Source of the DNA: Dastarcus helophoroides
Lineage: Eukaryota > Arthropoda > Insecta > Coleoptera > Bothrideridae
DNA length: 64,000 nt
Assembly: GCA_028583605.1 (NCBI GenBank)
Contig: CM053325.1
Coordinates: 37,809,435-37,873,434 of the forward strand
Reading direction: 5' to 3'
The position numbers and the translations under genes were made by a program. The stretch's first letter is position 1; every line of letters starts with the position of its first letter. Shown one piece after another: positions 47,048 through 57,847 of the stretch. Below the pieces are notes generated by a model that was not told the origin of the DNA, did no database searches, and worked only from the letters and a program-made list of their open reading frames with translations.

Positions 47048-47620
47048 TGTTATTTAGTATTAGTGTGAGTTCTAATATTAATGTAAATATTAATATTAAA
47101 TAAATAATAAAATATTCATGAATTAGGTTAACTGCGCTTTTTTGCCCTAGGGAGTAAAAGACTTACTTTACTATCGCTTTAAAGGGAATAAAATCGCTTA
47201 TTATACAAGGTAGTGCAAAAAATATATTTTATTTTACATTTTCGTATATTTTAAACTACCAATGAAGTCATAATATTGGTAAATCAATACTCAATGTCAC
47301 TTCTTGAAAATAAGCCCCAACCGTAATTAGGACATTTTTACTGAAAAGAGAGATGAACACAAGAGAGACTATGATGTACATTTTCATTTCAACAATGACA
47401 AACAAGTAAGTAAACCTATAAATTATTATATTTTCGGGATATTTTATATTAAAATTTTTAATACTTTAATATTTTTCAGTAATTTTTATATCACATCCAA
47501 CCAACTGAATCTGTATCTCATGTCGTTTTCGAGATGTCCATACTGGCCTTTATTATACTCATATTAATTTATTTATACGATAACTATAAGTGTATTTTAT
47601 AATTATACTATATGTAGATG
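47048..47620. other. No recognisable feature
   Basis: A+T-rich DNA with no ORF or repeat match I can support. Confidence 0.4.
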
Positions 47621-47816
47621 GTAGACTGGAACTTTCAGTCCTCCGAGGTAGTACCACCCCACGTGAAATGATGCTTATATCATGTTTACGTCTCTGACAC
47701 GTGAGTCGGTTTCTGCTATTCTTCTTTCCCCATCCTGTTCTTTTCCTTATTTCCTTTTTTCATCTACTCTGATTTTTTCTTCTAATTATTAAAAACAGAG
47801 ATGATGGATTCTCTTC

Positions 47817-48762
47817 GTGCAAAAAATTCCGGACGTAAGCTACCCTCCCGTTCGGATGTCCGGGTGGAGGGTGTACAAGAGAATCCAAAATCGACGGGCC
47901 AAGTTTCTTTCAAACAATTCATTCAAAATTCAATTCTGTAACATTCGGGATGTAAACTCAAATCTAAACTCGGTTCATCAACATCTTCAAAATGAAAGAC
48001 CACATGTGCTGTCTCAGACAGAAAACCAAGTCTCCCCATCCATCAATACAGTCCATTTGCTTTGCCCTAACTACGACTTGCACACAAAATTTCGACACAA
48101 AAGGGAAATTTGTGCTTTTACGCGAAGTGACCTGTCCTGTCAACGAGAAGAAGCCCTGGAATCTGCTGATCATGATGTGATTTGGCTGAAAATGTGCTCC
48201 AAAAATGAATTAATATTCATTTGTTCACTTTATTTGTCTCCAAACGATCCCTCATACATACAACTCTTCTCTTATCTCTCCATAACTTTTGATCACCTAC
48301 AGACGAATTATCCGAAAGCTGAGGTTGTCCTTTCTCGGTGACTTCAACGTACACAACATCCCCTGGTTAAGGTTTTCTTCCCGAACTGACGAGGCGGGAA
48401 GGGTGGCAGAGGCTTTCACCATCGCTTGTGGACTATCGCAATTAGTTGAGGAACCCACAAGAATTCCTGATGTAGATACCCATCAACCTAACCTACTCGA
48501 CCTTTTCCTTACAAATTCACCAAATTCGTATAAAATCTCTGTGACATCACCGCTTGGAAATTCGGATCACAAGCTTGTAGCAACCACTCGCTCGCTTCAT
48601 ATACCACCTCCTTCCCAGACGCAGTTCCGTAGGGTTTGGCACTTTAACTCTGCAAACTGGGAAGAATTAAGAGACTTCTTTGCATCTTTCCCATGGCAGG
48701 AAGTCTGCTTTAACTCAGACAACCATTCCTTAGTCGCCGAATCCATCCTGAATTTATCCTGA
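47817..48762 (+). pseudogene. AP-endonuclease domain of the second non-LTR element
   Basis: KIQFCNIRDVNSNLNSVHQH (about 47925) is the N-terminal motif with the conserved Asn. The next frame carries LGDFNVHNIPWL (about 48333-48370), the GDFNxHxxxW motif. HQPNLLDLFLTNSP and SPLGNSDHKLV (about 48550-48580) follow, the latter being the SDHxxV motif with the catalytic Asp and His. One frameshift near 48330 separates the two halves; otherwise all catalytic motifs are recognisable. Confidence 0.85.
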
Positions 48763-48885
48763 TTGGTATGAAATGCTCAATTCCTCACTCCCATAAGAAG
48801 TCTACCTCCAGTAAATCCCTCAGTTGATGCACAAAATTCTTGTAAACAGGTTATTGACGAGGCAAAAGGTGATTTCGATCGTAAA

Positions 48886-50416
48886 ATGCGCCAGAGGCTT
48901 ATCAACTGTCCGAACGGTTCCAGATCCTTTTGGGGATTTGCAAAGGCGATTGGAAAGAATTTTAAATGTTCAAAATTTCCACCTTTACTCGATGAAAATA
49001 GCAATATCGCTACTACCACCAAGGAAAAGGCTGATATGTTAGCCTTAATGTTTGCTGAAAATTCCAATCTTGATTCTCGAAACGCAGAACCTCCTCTTCT
49101 TCCTAAGGTTGGCACTTCGATACCTGAAGTTGTTTTCAGACAACGCACAATCAGAAAGATTCTCCTTGAGCTCGAGACCTCGAAAGCTTCTGGCCTTGAT
49201 GGAATTCCCGCTATTGTTCTTAAGAAGTGCGCCCCAGAGTCGACTCCTGTCCTAAGCAAATTGTTCACACTATCTTACAACAAAGATGTATTCCCTAATA
49301 TCTGGAAATCTGCTAGAGTGCACCCTGTTCCTAAAAGGGGAAAAAGGATCTGGCTAACAACTATCGCCCTATATCTTTGTTACCTGTTATGGAAAAGGTT
49401 ATCAACATCGAGATTCTCAAATATTTGGAGGAAAATAGAATCATCTCCGACAGGCAATACGGTTTTAGACAACAACATTCCACTGGCGATCTACTGGCAT
49501 ATGTTACTCATATCTGTAACTCAGCTATGGAAAAACATGGTGAGGCTAGGATTGTGGCATTGGATATCTCAAAGGGTTTCGACAGAGTCTGGCCCGGATC
49601 TCTTTTCGCCAAATTAACATTTTGTGGTCTTCCTACTGGACTCTGTTATTTGATATCCAATTTTCTGGCTGACAAATCCCTTCAGGTCGTCGTCGATGGC
49701 ATTTAACCAAGACATTTCCGATTAACGCAGGGGTGCATCAGGGATCTGTTCTGCCTCCTGCTCTATTTCTGTTACACATAAACGATGTCTTAGTTTCAAC
49801 TTCCAATCCTATATACAGCTACACGGATGATAGCAACCTTGTATCATATTTTTTCTCCGACAAACCATTATCTATCACTGCTTCAGGTCGACTAACGGAA
49901 CAGCAGATACAGACGATTAATCGGGATCTCGAGATTATTCTGGAATGGGGTAAGAACAATTTGGTCGACTTCAACGCTTCAAAAACTCAGGCCGCGGTTT
50001 TCTCTAAGAAAACATCAAGGGATAATACAACAAACATACTAATGGACGGTAAAATCCTTCCGATGGGATCTAATCTATCTATCCTAGGAGTGAATGCGAG
50101 CACTAACTTCTCTTGGGACGATCATGTGCGCGCCATTGCCAAATCCGCCTCTCAGAAGTTAGGCTTGATCCCCCCAAGGGCAAGATTCTTGAGGCGTACT
50201 AGACAGTCGGAGACAGCAAATTCCTGTGCCGTCCAGCTTGACACAGTGAGGACTTCTGTCTACGGAGACTCTTTTTTCTATAGAACTTCCAAGTTATGGA
50301 ATTTGTTACCGAAAGGAATTTTCCCCAAAAATTACAACCTATCCTTGTTTTAGAAGGCGGTTCATCGCCAGCTATCCTTGTTTCCGCATCCTACTCGCAG
50401 TGCTTTGAAAGCATAA
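48886..50416 (+). pseudogene. Reverse transcriptase and tail of the second non-LTR element
   Basis: NCPNGSRSFWGFAKAIGKNF and ETSKASGLDGIPAIVLKKCA (about 49170-49230) are the fingers motifs. After a shift come NRIISDRQYGFRQQHSTGDL and VALDISKGFDRVWPGSLFAK (49554-49613), holding the first catalytic Asp. Another break precedes HQGSVLPPALFLLHIND and YTDDSN (49820-49837), the catalytic pair. The thumb runs to KSASQKLGLI (about 50140-50172). The next residues are already the distal tail (ANSCAVQLDTVRTSVYGDSF), so roughly 100 codons are missing. Ends near TAA 50414-50416. Confidence 0.85.
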
Positions 50417-50639
50417 TGGGGTTACCCTTTGCGAGTGGATTAAACTTTAAAAAAAAATATGTTTAAATAGGTTCACCAGTGCGTGTGATTTTGAAAATAA
50501 AATTGCGCTATATAATTTCAGGCTGAACGGCGCCTATTGAGCACCTTAACCCTTCACTATAACAGTACTAACCGCAGACACTCATACTTTAATGCCATGA
50601 ATTTTCTTACTGATTGTTGTTCAGGCGGTATTTAATCTG

Positions 50640-51290
50640 CACCTAAATTCTGCATCGGCATAGCGCTGATTAAAAAGTGCTTAGACGCAAACTGTGCACT
50701 TTCTAGTGCAGACTGAGTGCTGGTAGCTAGTACTTATTCAGCGCTGGCAAAACTGCGCTGAACCGGTACTGGCATGATTCTCTTTTGTGCGTTGAGCCTG
50801 CACAGGTGGCCAGCGCTGAGTCAGTACCGCTGTGTCGCTAGCCAGTGCAGGGCCAATGCTGGACCCACAAAATAAATAACAACCAGAAGGTTAACTTTCG
50901 CCTTATCTCTTTGTGGGCGATGCCGACAGCCTGTAACTTCGAATTGTTATAAACATTTTTTTACATAGGTGTACCCCACATTATTTCAATTATTGTGTTT
51001 TGGTAATATTTGAGTAATTGTAGGAATAACTTACAAGAATTAAATCCTACACTAACATTGTTAGAACGAAATATAATACTTCAATTCTAAAGCAAAGGGT
51101 CCCAGAGTTGGAAATATAACCAAGCTCGATTCTTTTAAAATCTCGGACCTTGTCATCTCTACTGCACTGGCACTTTCAACATAGACGGGCTCGAAGGTCA
51201 CAGGACTCAAAAGGTCACGTGATGAGAATTAGCCTTCTGGTTGTTATTTATTTTTTGGCTGGACCATTGCAGAAATGTTTGCTGGGGTAG
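50640..51290. repeat. GCGCTG/CCAGTACTGG-rich stretch and an inverted-repeat element
   Basis: 50690-50830 is rich in GCGCTG, GCCAGCGCTGA and CCAGTGC strings. AATAAATAACAACCAGAAGG (about 50873-50892) and its complement (about 51231-51250), with continued pairing into the GGCCAATGCTGGACC side, form a TIR-like pair spanning about 50828-51285. Confidence 0.6.
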
Positions 51291-51399
51291 CAGTGAATTG
51301 TCGCATAACACTATATTTAGGATTATAAACAAACAATCATGTCTAAATGAATGATGTCTTATTTGTCAAGGTGTCAAATTACAAATGCCGCTGTATTTT

Positions 51400-51760
51400 G
51401 GAATATGGAATATAAACACTGAATGATTACTCACTCATATCTCATTCGAAGTCATAATAATTCATATTTTATATCCATATTCCATTCCTCTCATCATCGC
51501 TTTGAAATGTATGACCGCTCTCAGTTGGGTGGAGTTGTTGAATGATTTCTCACTTCTTGGACCTTTGAAATATGGAATATCATTCAGTCGAAGCCGAAAT
51601 AATCAAATTGAAATGAATGCTCTCTAAGTCGTTCCGTAGAAAGTAAGCAGTGTGTCACGCTATTGAATGGAATATTTGGAATATGAAACATCATTGATTT
51701 CTCGATTATACGGCCATAATCGAAATATTTCGATTATATCTCTCATAATCGCCCAACACT
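51400..51760. repeat. 'GGAATAT(G)GAATAT' degenerate repeats
   Basis: TTGGAATATGGAATATAAAC, AATATGGAATATCATTCAG and GGAATATTTGGAATATGAAA recur with TCATTCGAAG/ CATTCAGTCGAAG strings. No gene. Confidence 0.45.
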
Positions 51761-51769
51761 AGTTTCCCG

Positions 51770-52640
51770 AAATTTGAAGTTTTATCTAAAGTTTGTGAAA
51801 ATTTTAAAGTTGCGGTGTGAAATTTTTTCTTATAAATTGTGAGATTGAAAATGAAATTTAGAGTAAAGAATTCAAACCAGATTTTGAGAGCTTTATGTAT
51901 TTAATAAAACAGATCAGAAAATGTGTGCTTTAAAGTCGCTTTAAAATCAAATGTTTAACAGAATATCCGAAAGAGCTTGCTTACTACAAGAAGTTTGCTG
52001 TTCTTTCACGAATCTTCCATTTTTTTATATTAGTTATTCTTTAATACAGACCAGGACCAAATCAAATGTTTGAAAAATATGGTTAGATTTATAAAAATCT
52101 GTTATGAATGCTGCAATTATGACTTTATTCTTAATATTTTGGATATAAGATTGAATTTTCTAATTAATCTGAACCAAAAGTTAAAAAAAAGCAATTCCAA
52201 ACTCAAACTTGAACTGACTAAGGTAAATTTTTGTAAAAATTCCAAGTTTCTAAAAAATGTAAGGAATAGTTTCTGAAAATTTGTCGGAAACGATAAAATA
52301 TTTGTTTTTTTTTTTTGAGTTTCTACTTTTTTCGACTCCAATAAAAAATATGGATTTCAAACTTGAGGTTTCCAATTTGTCTTATAATTTTTAGATAAGA
52401 TTAAAAATTAAAAGTGTTCCAAGTGTATCTTTACATTGTCAAAAGAACTCAATAGTTTGAAATAACTTAACGAGTTTAATTTTTTTTTCTCTATATTCAA
52501 ATTGCTTGCAAGTGGCGTAGCAAATGCCTCAAGTTTTGATGTAACTAATATATTCAGATGTGAACTTTTTCCGATACAAATGTCTTTTTTTTTGTTAAAG
52601 AAATTGTAAGTAGTTATGAATTAATTTAGAAAGTTATTTA
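51770..52640. repeat. Low-complexity A+T block
   Basis: Overlapping ORFs on both strands at 52070-52341 have low-complexity composition and are not supported as genes. Confidence 0.45.
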
Positions 52641-52699
52641 AAAAATAATTTATCGGATGCTAGAAATTCAGTAAAATAAAAAATAATAATACTTAGGAA

Positions 52700-53545
52700 C
52701 CATCATCCGCCAGTTCAAGCGGAGATGTTGGGAATTTTATATAGCGCCGAACAAATGACGCAACTGAACATTACAGGTAAATATATCCAAATAAAGACGG
52801 ACAACCAGGCAGCCCTTAAGGCCCTGAGGAATGTGAAAACAAACTCAGTGCTGGTATGGAATTGCCACCTAGCTCTAGAACGTCTATCACAAGAGAATAC
52901 AATTGATCTAATATGGATCAAAGGACGTTCTGGAAAAGAGGGAAACGAACGCGCTGACAAACTGGCGAGGAAGGGTTCGAAGGGACAATTCGTTGGACCA
53001 GAACCAACCCTTCTCCTGGCAAGATCAACCGTAAGATCCCTACTTAACGAAGAAACTTATCGTAAACACAAAGCCTTATGGGCATCAATAACAACATGCC
53101 GACAAACTCCCGCATTCATTAGAATGCCGTGCAAGGAAAGGGCAAAACTATGCCTACAACTCTCAAGGAATAATCTCAGGAAACTTGTAGGGATATGGAC
53201 AGGTCACTGTCGATTAAACAAACACCTCCACAGAATGGGAATCATAAACGACCCGAGCTGCAGAGGGTGCTTAGAAGAAGATGAGAGTGTCGAGCACGTG
53301 ATGTGTCACTGCCCGGCACTAGCATCAATCAGAGGATCCACGCTGGGGGACTTCTGGCCTAGTGTGGCCAGTTTGAGAGAGGCGCATCCAAGGGACGTTG
53401 TTCAGTTTCTCAACAAGGTTGGGTGGCTGAATGAATGACCAAAGACACCTCAATCACGGGGATAGCACAATGGGCCCGGAAAGGGTGGCCTAAGTGCTGG
53501 CCTAAATTTTAGGCAACCCGCAACGAATCCAGAATCCAGAATCCA
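52700..53545 (+). mobile_element. 5'-truncated non-LTR retrotransposon, RNase H and 3' tail only
   Basis: Coding begins abruptly in mid-domain (VQAEMLGILY from about 52713) and ends at TGA 53436-53438. A short 3' region closes with repeated AGAATCC units near 53530. Abrupt 5' truncation is the usual outcome of incomplete reverse transcription. It is distinct from the other two elements. Confidence 0.8.
52713..53438 (+). pseudogene. RNase H domain with CCHC-like tail
   Basis: AEMLGILYSAEQM carries the catalytic Glu. IKTDNQAALKALRN (about 52790-52830) has the Asp motif. LIWIKGRSGKEGNERADKLA (about 52908-52967) is the last RNase H motif with its Asp. The C-terminal region has CRGCLEEDESVEHVMCHCPA (about 53259-53318), the CxxC..H..C tail of these elements. 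The reading frame is uninterrupted for over 240 codons although the rest of the element, including the first Asp of RNase H, is missing. RNase H would remove RNA from the RNA-DNA hybrid. The frame is open, but the fragment cannot act alone in transposition. Confidence 0.85.
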
Positions 53546-53639
53546 TCATTCGCCAGCTTTTATATGTATTACGGTGGATGAAAAATTGTGAATAAAAGTT
53601 CAAATGTATGAAGGCGTAGAAAGAACATCAATTTTTAAA

Positions 53640-54085
53640 AAAGATAAGAAATTTCTAATTTAAAGTAGAAATTTCGACTAAATCTCGAAATTCCGTCTTC
53701 TCAAAATTTCGACTTTAAACTCGAATTTTCGCCTTTTTTCTTCAAATTTCGACTTTTTTCGAATTTTCGACTTTAATCTCAAAATTTCGATTTTAAAGTA
53801 AATTTCGAGAAAAATGTCGAATTGTTTAGAAAAAAGTCGAAATGTCGAGATTACACTTGAAATTTCGAGATGACGGACCAAATTTCAAAATTAAAATGGA
53901 AAATGGGAGATAAAATTCGAAATTTTGAGAAAAAAGTCGAAATTTCGAATTTATGATCGAAATTTCGAGTTTAATGTCAAAATCTCCATATTAAAGTCGA
54001 AATTTCGAGAAAAAAAGTTAAAATTTCGAGAAAAAAGTCAAATTTTCGAGAAGAATCGAAATCTCTACAAATATTTTTTTTATTT
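53640..54085. repeat. Array of GTCGAAATTTCGAGAAAAAA units, strand-switching
   Basis: The clearest example of the window's low-complexity motif. From about 53690 to 53800 the units read TTTCGACTTT on the top strand. From about 53810 they read AAAGTCGAAATTTCGAG. Unit length is about 25-33 bases. ORFs on both strands here are rich in K, F, E and R and are products of the repeat. Confidence 0.75.
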
Positions 54086-54791
54086 TTTCATAGATGTCCT
54101 TTCTGCGCCTTCGTACAAAACGAGACAATAACGCCCTTGATGATAAATATATTTATGGTCAAGAGAAGTAGATCAAATAACCAATCGCTCACGTTATTTC
54201 TGTCATTGTCCTGATCTATATGAGCTCTGTGATTAGTTCAATTTCGCCAACTCAACATTGCGTTGGCGGCAATTGGCTATTGCATTCATATGTAATACTT
54301 CTATATGGGCAGCTCCCTATTCTCTTCGTGAGTTTATCCCTTATGGTGCGTATCCACCGGATAACATTTGGTGAACATTTCGTAAATAGTTCACCAACAG
54401 TTCGCGAGCTGTTACTTCATAACGTCTACACTAAATTTAAGTCATGATTATTCTTGTTTGCAAGATTTTCGCTCAGTGTTCCGGATAGTGGTTCTATTGC
54501 CAACCGTAGCAGAATTTTGATGCCAGTAGCATGTAGCCGGAAGGTTTTTTAAATTACTAAGATTGTAGTGGGATTTTGTTAAAATCTCTAACTCGAACAT
54601 AAATTTGAATATTTCAGTATCTGTACAATCAACATTTTATTTTTGTTAGACAGCTACTTTCATTCTGCAAATCCAGATAGACAAATGTCTCACTTGATTG
54701 ACAATGAATTTCTTTCCGTTGGTATGGTAATCAAACGATACATTTGTCTATTGTTGTATCGTAAGGGAGAAGATCCGCTGCACGTACTTAT

Positions 54792-55739
54792 CGTATATGT
54801 AATACTTCTATATGGCGTGTTTTGTACCTTCGATTGTGTTCAAAAGGCGCGATGGATCATGTTTGTCTTTTTCAGAGACTAAATAGACTGAACGTTTCAA
54901 TGTTGTCTCATGCGTACAGTTGAAGCTAAAATGCGGGGAAGTGGGGAGGTGCATTCCACTACTCTTTGATATGGTCGGATTAAGTAAAATTTATAAATAC
55001 GAAACTTGCCGCGTAACGGTTCTAACGATTTAGATGAAACTTTAGAATTAGGGGCTTTTGGACCAATAGGATAATTTTTATAAGTGCTTTTTGGTAAAAG
55101 TTCAGGAGAACTATTTTCAAAGACATCTTGGTTTAATAGTAAAATAATTTTCTTTCAATACGCCACGCCTGTGTACAATATTGTTAAGCCGGTGCTGTAA
55201 ACACGTCATTCATGATTGCAGTGAAATGGCGGCGCACGCCGATAATTGAATATTTATATATTTTATTTTTACCTACCCAAAGAATGAACTCATGATTTTC
55301 CTTCACTAATGTGTTCACTGAGGTTTCAACAATGATCCACAATACACTTCCCCATATTTACAGCCCATTTTCTTTAAAAAAAACCGATGTTATCTTCGCA
55401 AAGGTATGTCAAATAATAAGAGGGCATTGCGAGCTAGATGGAGCTAGGCTTTCGCCAGGCTTTCAACTGGCTTCACTGCTTACCGTGATAGGTTCAGTCT
55501 ATTTAGTCTCTGGTCTTTTTGGAGGACAGAATTTATTAACCAATCCCGCTTCTCGTCGGTTATCTTTGTTGTCATTCATTTATTAGTGTTCCCGCCCATC
55601 TTGTCATCTGTTCCACTATAAATGAATTAATGCTTGTCCTCCAAAGAGTACGACATATACTTTCATCTCACCTTTTTGACAACGCATTTTGTAGTGGCGG
55701 TTATACACAACACGCCATATAGAAGTATTACATATATGA
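54792..55739. mobile_element. Inner 0.95-kb miniature element with TACTTAT duplication
   Basis: TIRs of about 35 bp (TATATGTAATACTTCTATAT plus GGCGTGTT). TACTTAT flanks both ends (54785-54791 and 55740-55746), a candidate 7-bp target duplication. GAGACTAAATAGACTGAAC (54875-54893) and its exact complement (55492-55510) form a second, perfect 19-bp inverted pair within it. Confidence 0.7.
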
Positions 55740-55907
55740 TACTTATATGTGTAACAACCTTGTTTATAAAAGATTCAAGGGTGGGCAGCTGGTTTGGCCG
55801 ACAAATAGCGGGATTTTTTGTTCGGCGTGGCAGAAATGGATATTTTTGGGTTGGCAACACTGGGTTCTATAAATATGGCCTCTGATGAAATAGAATCAGT
55901 CAAGAAG

Positions 55908-56212
55908 ATATATGTAATACTTCTATATTGCCAGTTCCTCGTTTCTTATGGGAAATACTTCTCTTTCTCGCTGACCTTCACACGCATTAATGAGTCGCAA
56001 TGCGCAGGTGTTGCAAATCATCTGTGCATGGCCAAAGTCAGCTGTGCACGGCCAAACATAAACACCCGTTTAACCCGCGCGTAGCGATTGGTTCATTTCG
56101 TTCATTCATGCGCAATACTTGCCATTTATCCATGTTCCATCTTTATCGGATTTGGTCAGAACAAACTCGCGAAGAGAATAGGGAGCTGGTCATATAGAAG
56201 TATTACATATAT
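55908..56212. mobile_element. Small 0.3-kb miniature element with GTCAAGAA duplication
   Basis: The plus-strand terminus at 55909 faces the minus-strand one ending at 56212. GTCAAGAA occurs just left (about 55899-55906) and just right (about 56214-56221), a likely 8-bp target duplication of the hAT type. Confidence 0.65.
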
Positions 56213-56225
56213 GGTCAAGAAATCT

Positions 56226-57847
56226 ATTGGCATTTCCAGCTAAGGATCACTCCCTCTGGTGGCGACAATTATAACTACTGCTTGTAGGTCACAGGTTTGT
56301 TTACATTTTGATATAGCGTTTGCTTTGTGAATGTAGCCATAACAAGGGTTCAATTTTCGGTTAGTTGATGTTAGAATCAGAAGTTAATGGTTTGATTAGT
56401 TTGTACCTAATTACCTAAAGTAGTTGGAGACATTTGTTTATACCTACCATGTATTTATAGACTTTTTAAATTTAGTTATTCATTATTGTAGAATATGGAA
56501 TTTACTTCAAATCAAATAAAAAGCAAATCAAAGATTTTTGGCATTGTTTATGGCTGCATTACACAAAAATATACAAGAGAAAATATTTAGAAGGCTCTTG
56601 CTAACATTCTTTGTTTATGAAACTACAAAACATGATATTTCATATACAGTGCTCTTATTTCTCTTCCGTAACATTTCTATTGTTGAGACAGTTAATGATT
56701 AATTTTACTAAATGTTATCAATTTTAAACATAGTTTTACAGCCAGCTATTCTATTTGTCCTCAAGAAGGACATTTACGATACCATAACTATGTGGCTAAT
56801 GTTTTAAATAATTTCTAAACATTAGAAGTATTCCAGAATGTACTTAAATTCTAGTTTAAGCAGCAACATGTCTATGCTGCAGAACCAAAATGGTAAGGGT
56901 AACAAAATTTTAAAATTCATCACTGAAATGAATCCTTCTTGGCTGATTACGGTGCTAAAAAACGAACCCTGGTCCAGTCATATCAGTCACTTGTCAAAAT
57001 ATTGTAGACTTTTTAATATTTATTGTGGCATTTATTGTTAATACAGTTTATTAGTGGTGATTATCACTTTTATCAGTAAGATATGGGGGGCTAAAGCATC
57101 AGATAAACAATTTTTGAAAGTAGTAATTTAATTCAGTAGTTAGGAATAGGTGGATGCTATCGTGAAGGAATTTAATTCGATGTAATGTGCAATTCAAACC
57201 TTATTACTTTATTTTAAATTTTCTCCATTTTCTTCTTTTACACACCAATAATAAACGTGACTTCCATTCAGAAGCCTTTCCCCTAAAAATATTTTCAATC
57301 TTTAACTAAACAACAAAATTAACTAGTGTTAAGTATTACTACACCTTCTAAGAAATTATTTAGTTCTTTGCAAATAACTTACGACTACAAGAAATTTTAC
57401 ATATCTTCTAACGTATTCGTCACTTACAACTTTTAGAATGTTAAACTGTTCTAGTAAATTAAAATAATATTCCCGAGGATTGAGGCTATATTGATAAATT
57501 TACCCTTTAACAATTATTCCATACAGAAATTGAGCTGTAAAAACAAGATTAAGATGCTTATGCACTGCAATCTATCTTGTCTACATTCCAAAACATAAAA
57601 GCTTTTTCCCCGATTCCATTATAATTTGTATAAACAGTCGGCTTGTTTTAATTACATTAGTTATTGTCCTCTTAATATACATATAATTATTTGCAAATTA
57701 TAAAAACTGCTTGGCAAAATAAGAAAATATTCATACGAAATGTCTAATTTTTACATACATATTATAGCCTTAAAGATAGGTTATAAGCAAGCGACCTATT
57801 TGCGATCAGCTGATAGTTGGCGCGAACTTTTAATTCGAATCGCCAAT
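56226..57847. repeat. 1.6-kb dispersed repeat, copy 1
   Basis: Nearly identical to 62023-63642 over its whole length, beginning ATTGGCATTTCCAGC and ending GAATCGCCAAT, so the ends are a 6-base inverted ATTGGC/GCCAAT. A 67-codon ORF (56838-57041) is kept. A frame that is open in copy 2 has a TAA here. Unknown family, possibly a miniature transposon. Confidence 0.85.

Larger units (their letters stand above)
47817..50456 (+). mobile_element. Non-LTR retrotransposon (CR1/Jockey-like, EN-RT, no RNase H), defective
   Basis: An AP-endonuclease is followed by a reverse transcriptase and a C-terminal tail, ending with an A run at about 50447-50456. No RNase H is seen. Frame breaks lie near 48340, 48770, 49360 and 49706, and an internal deletion joins thumb and tail. 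Coding is far better preserved than in the 10.6-14.3 kb element, so this copy is probably younger. The fragment at 59800-60260 belongs to the same or a close family. Confidence 0.85.
54287..56213. mobile_element. Cluster of miniature elements sharing the terminus ATATGTAATACTTCTATATG
   Basis: The 20-base terminus occurs at about 54288, 54794 and 55910 (plus) and 55715 and 56191 (minus). 54287 and 56213 are also paired by the adjacent CAGCTCCCTATTCTCTTCG.GAG, giving an outer unit of 1.9 kb. Two smaller units lie inside. All are non-coding; ORFs reading 'YVILLYG' come from the terminus itself. Confidence 0.75.

Noticed and set aside
46838..47057. Overlapping ORFs on both strands with internally repeated residues
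   Set aside because: They are translations of the 60-bp minisatellite, open because 60 is divisible by three.
48777..49268. 163-codon minus-strand ORF
   Set aside because: It is antisense to the reverse transcriptase fingers region and shows no domain.
55634..56084. Several 65-88 codon ORFs sharing 'YVILLYG'
   Set aside because: The shared peptide is the translation of the common 20-base transposon terminus.
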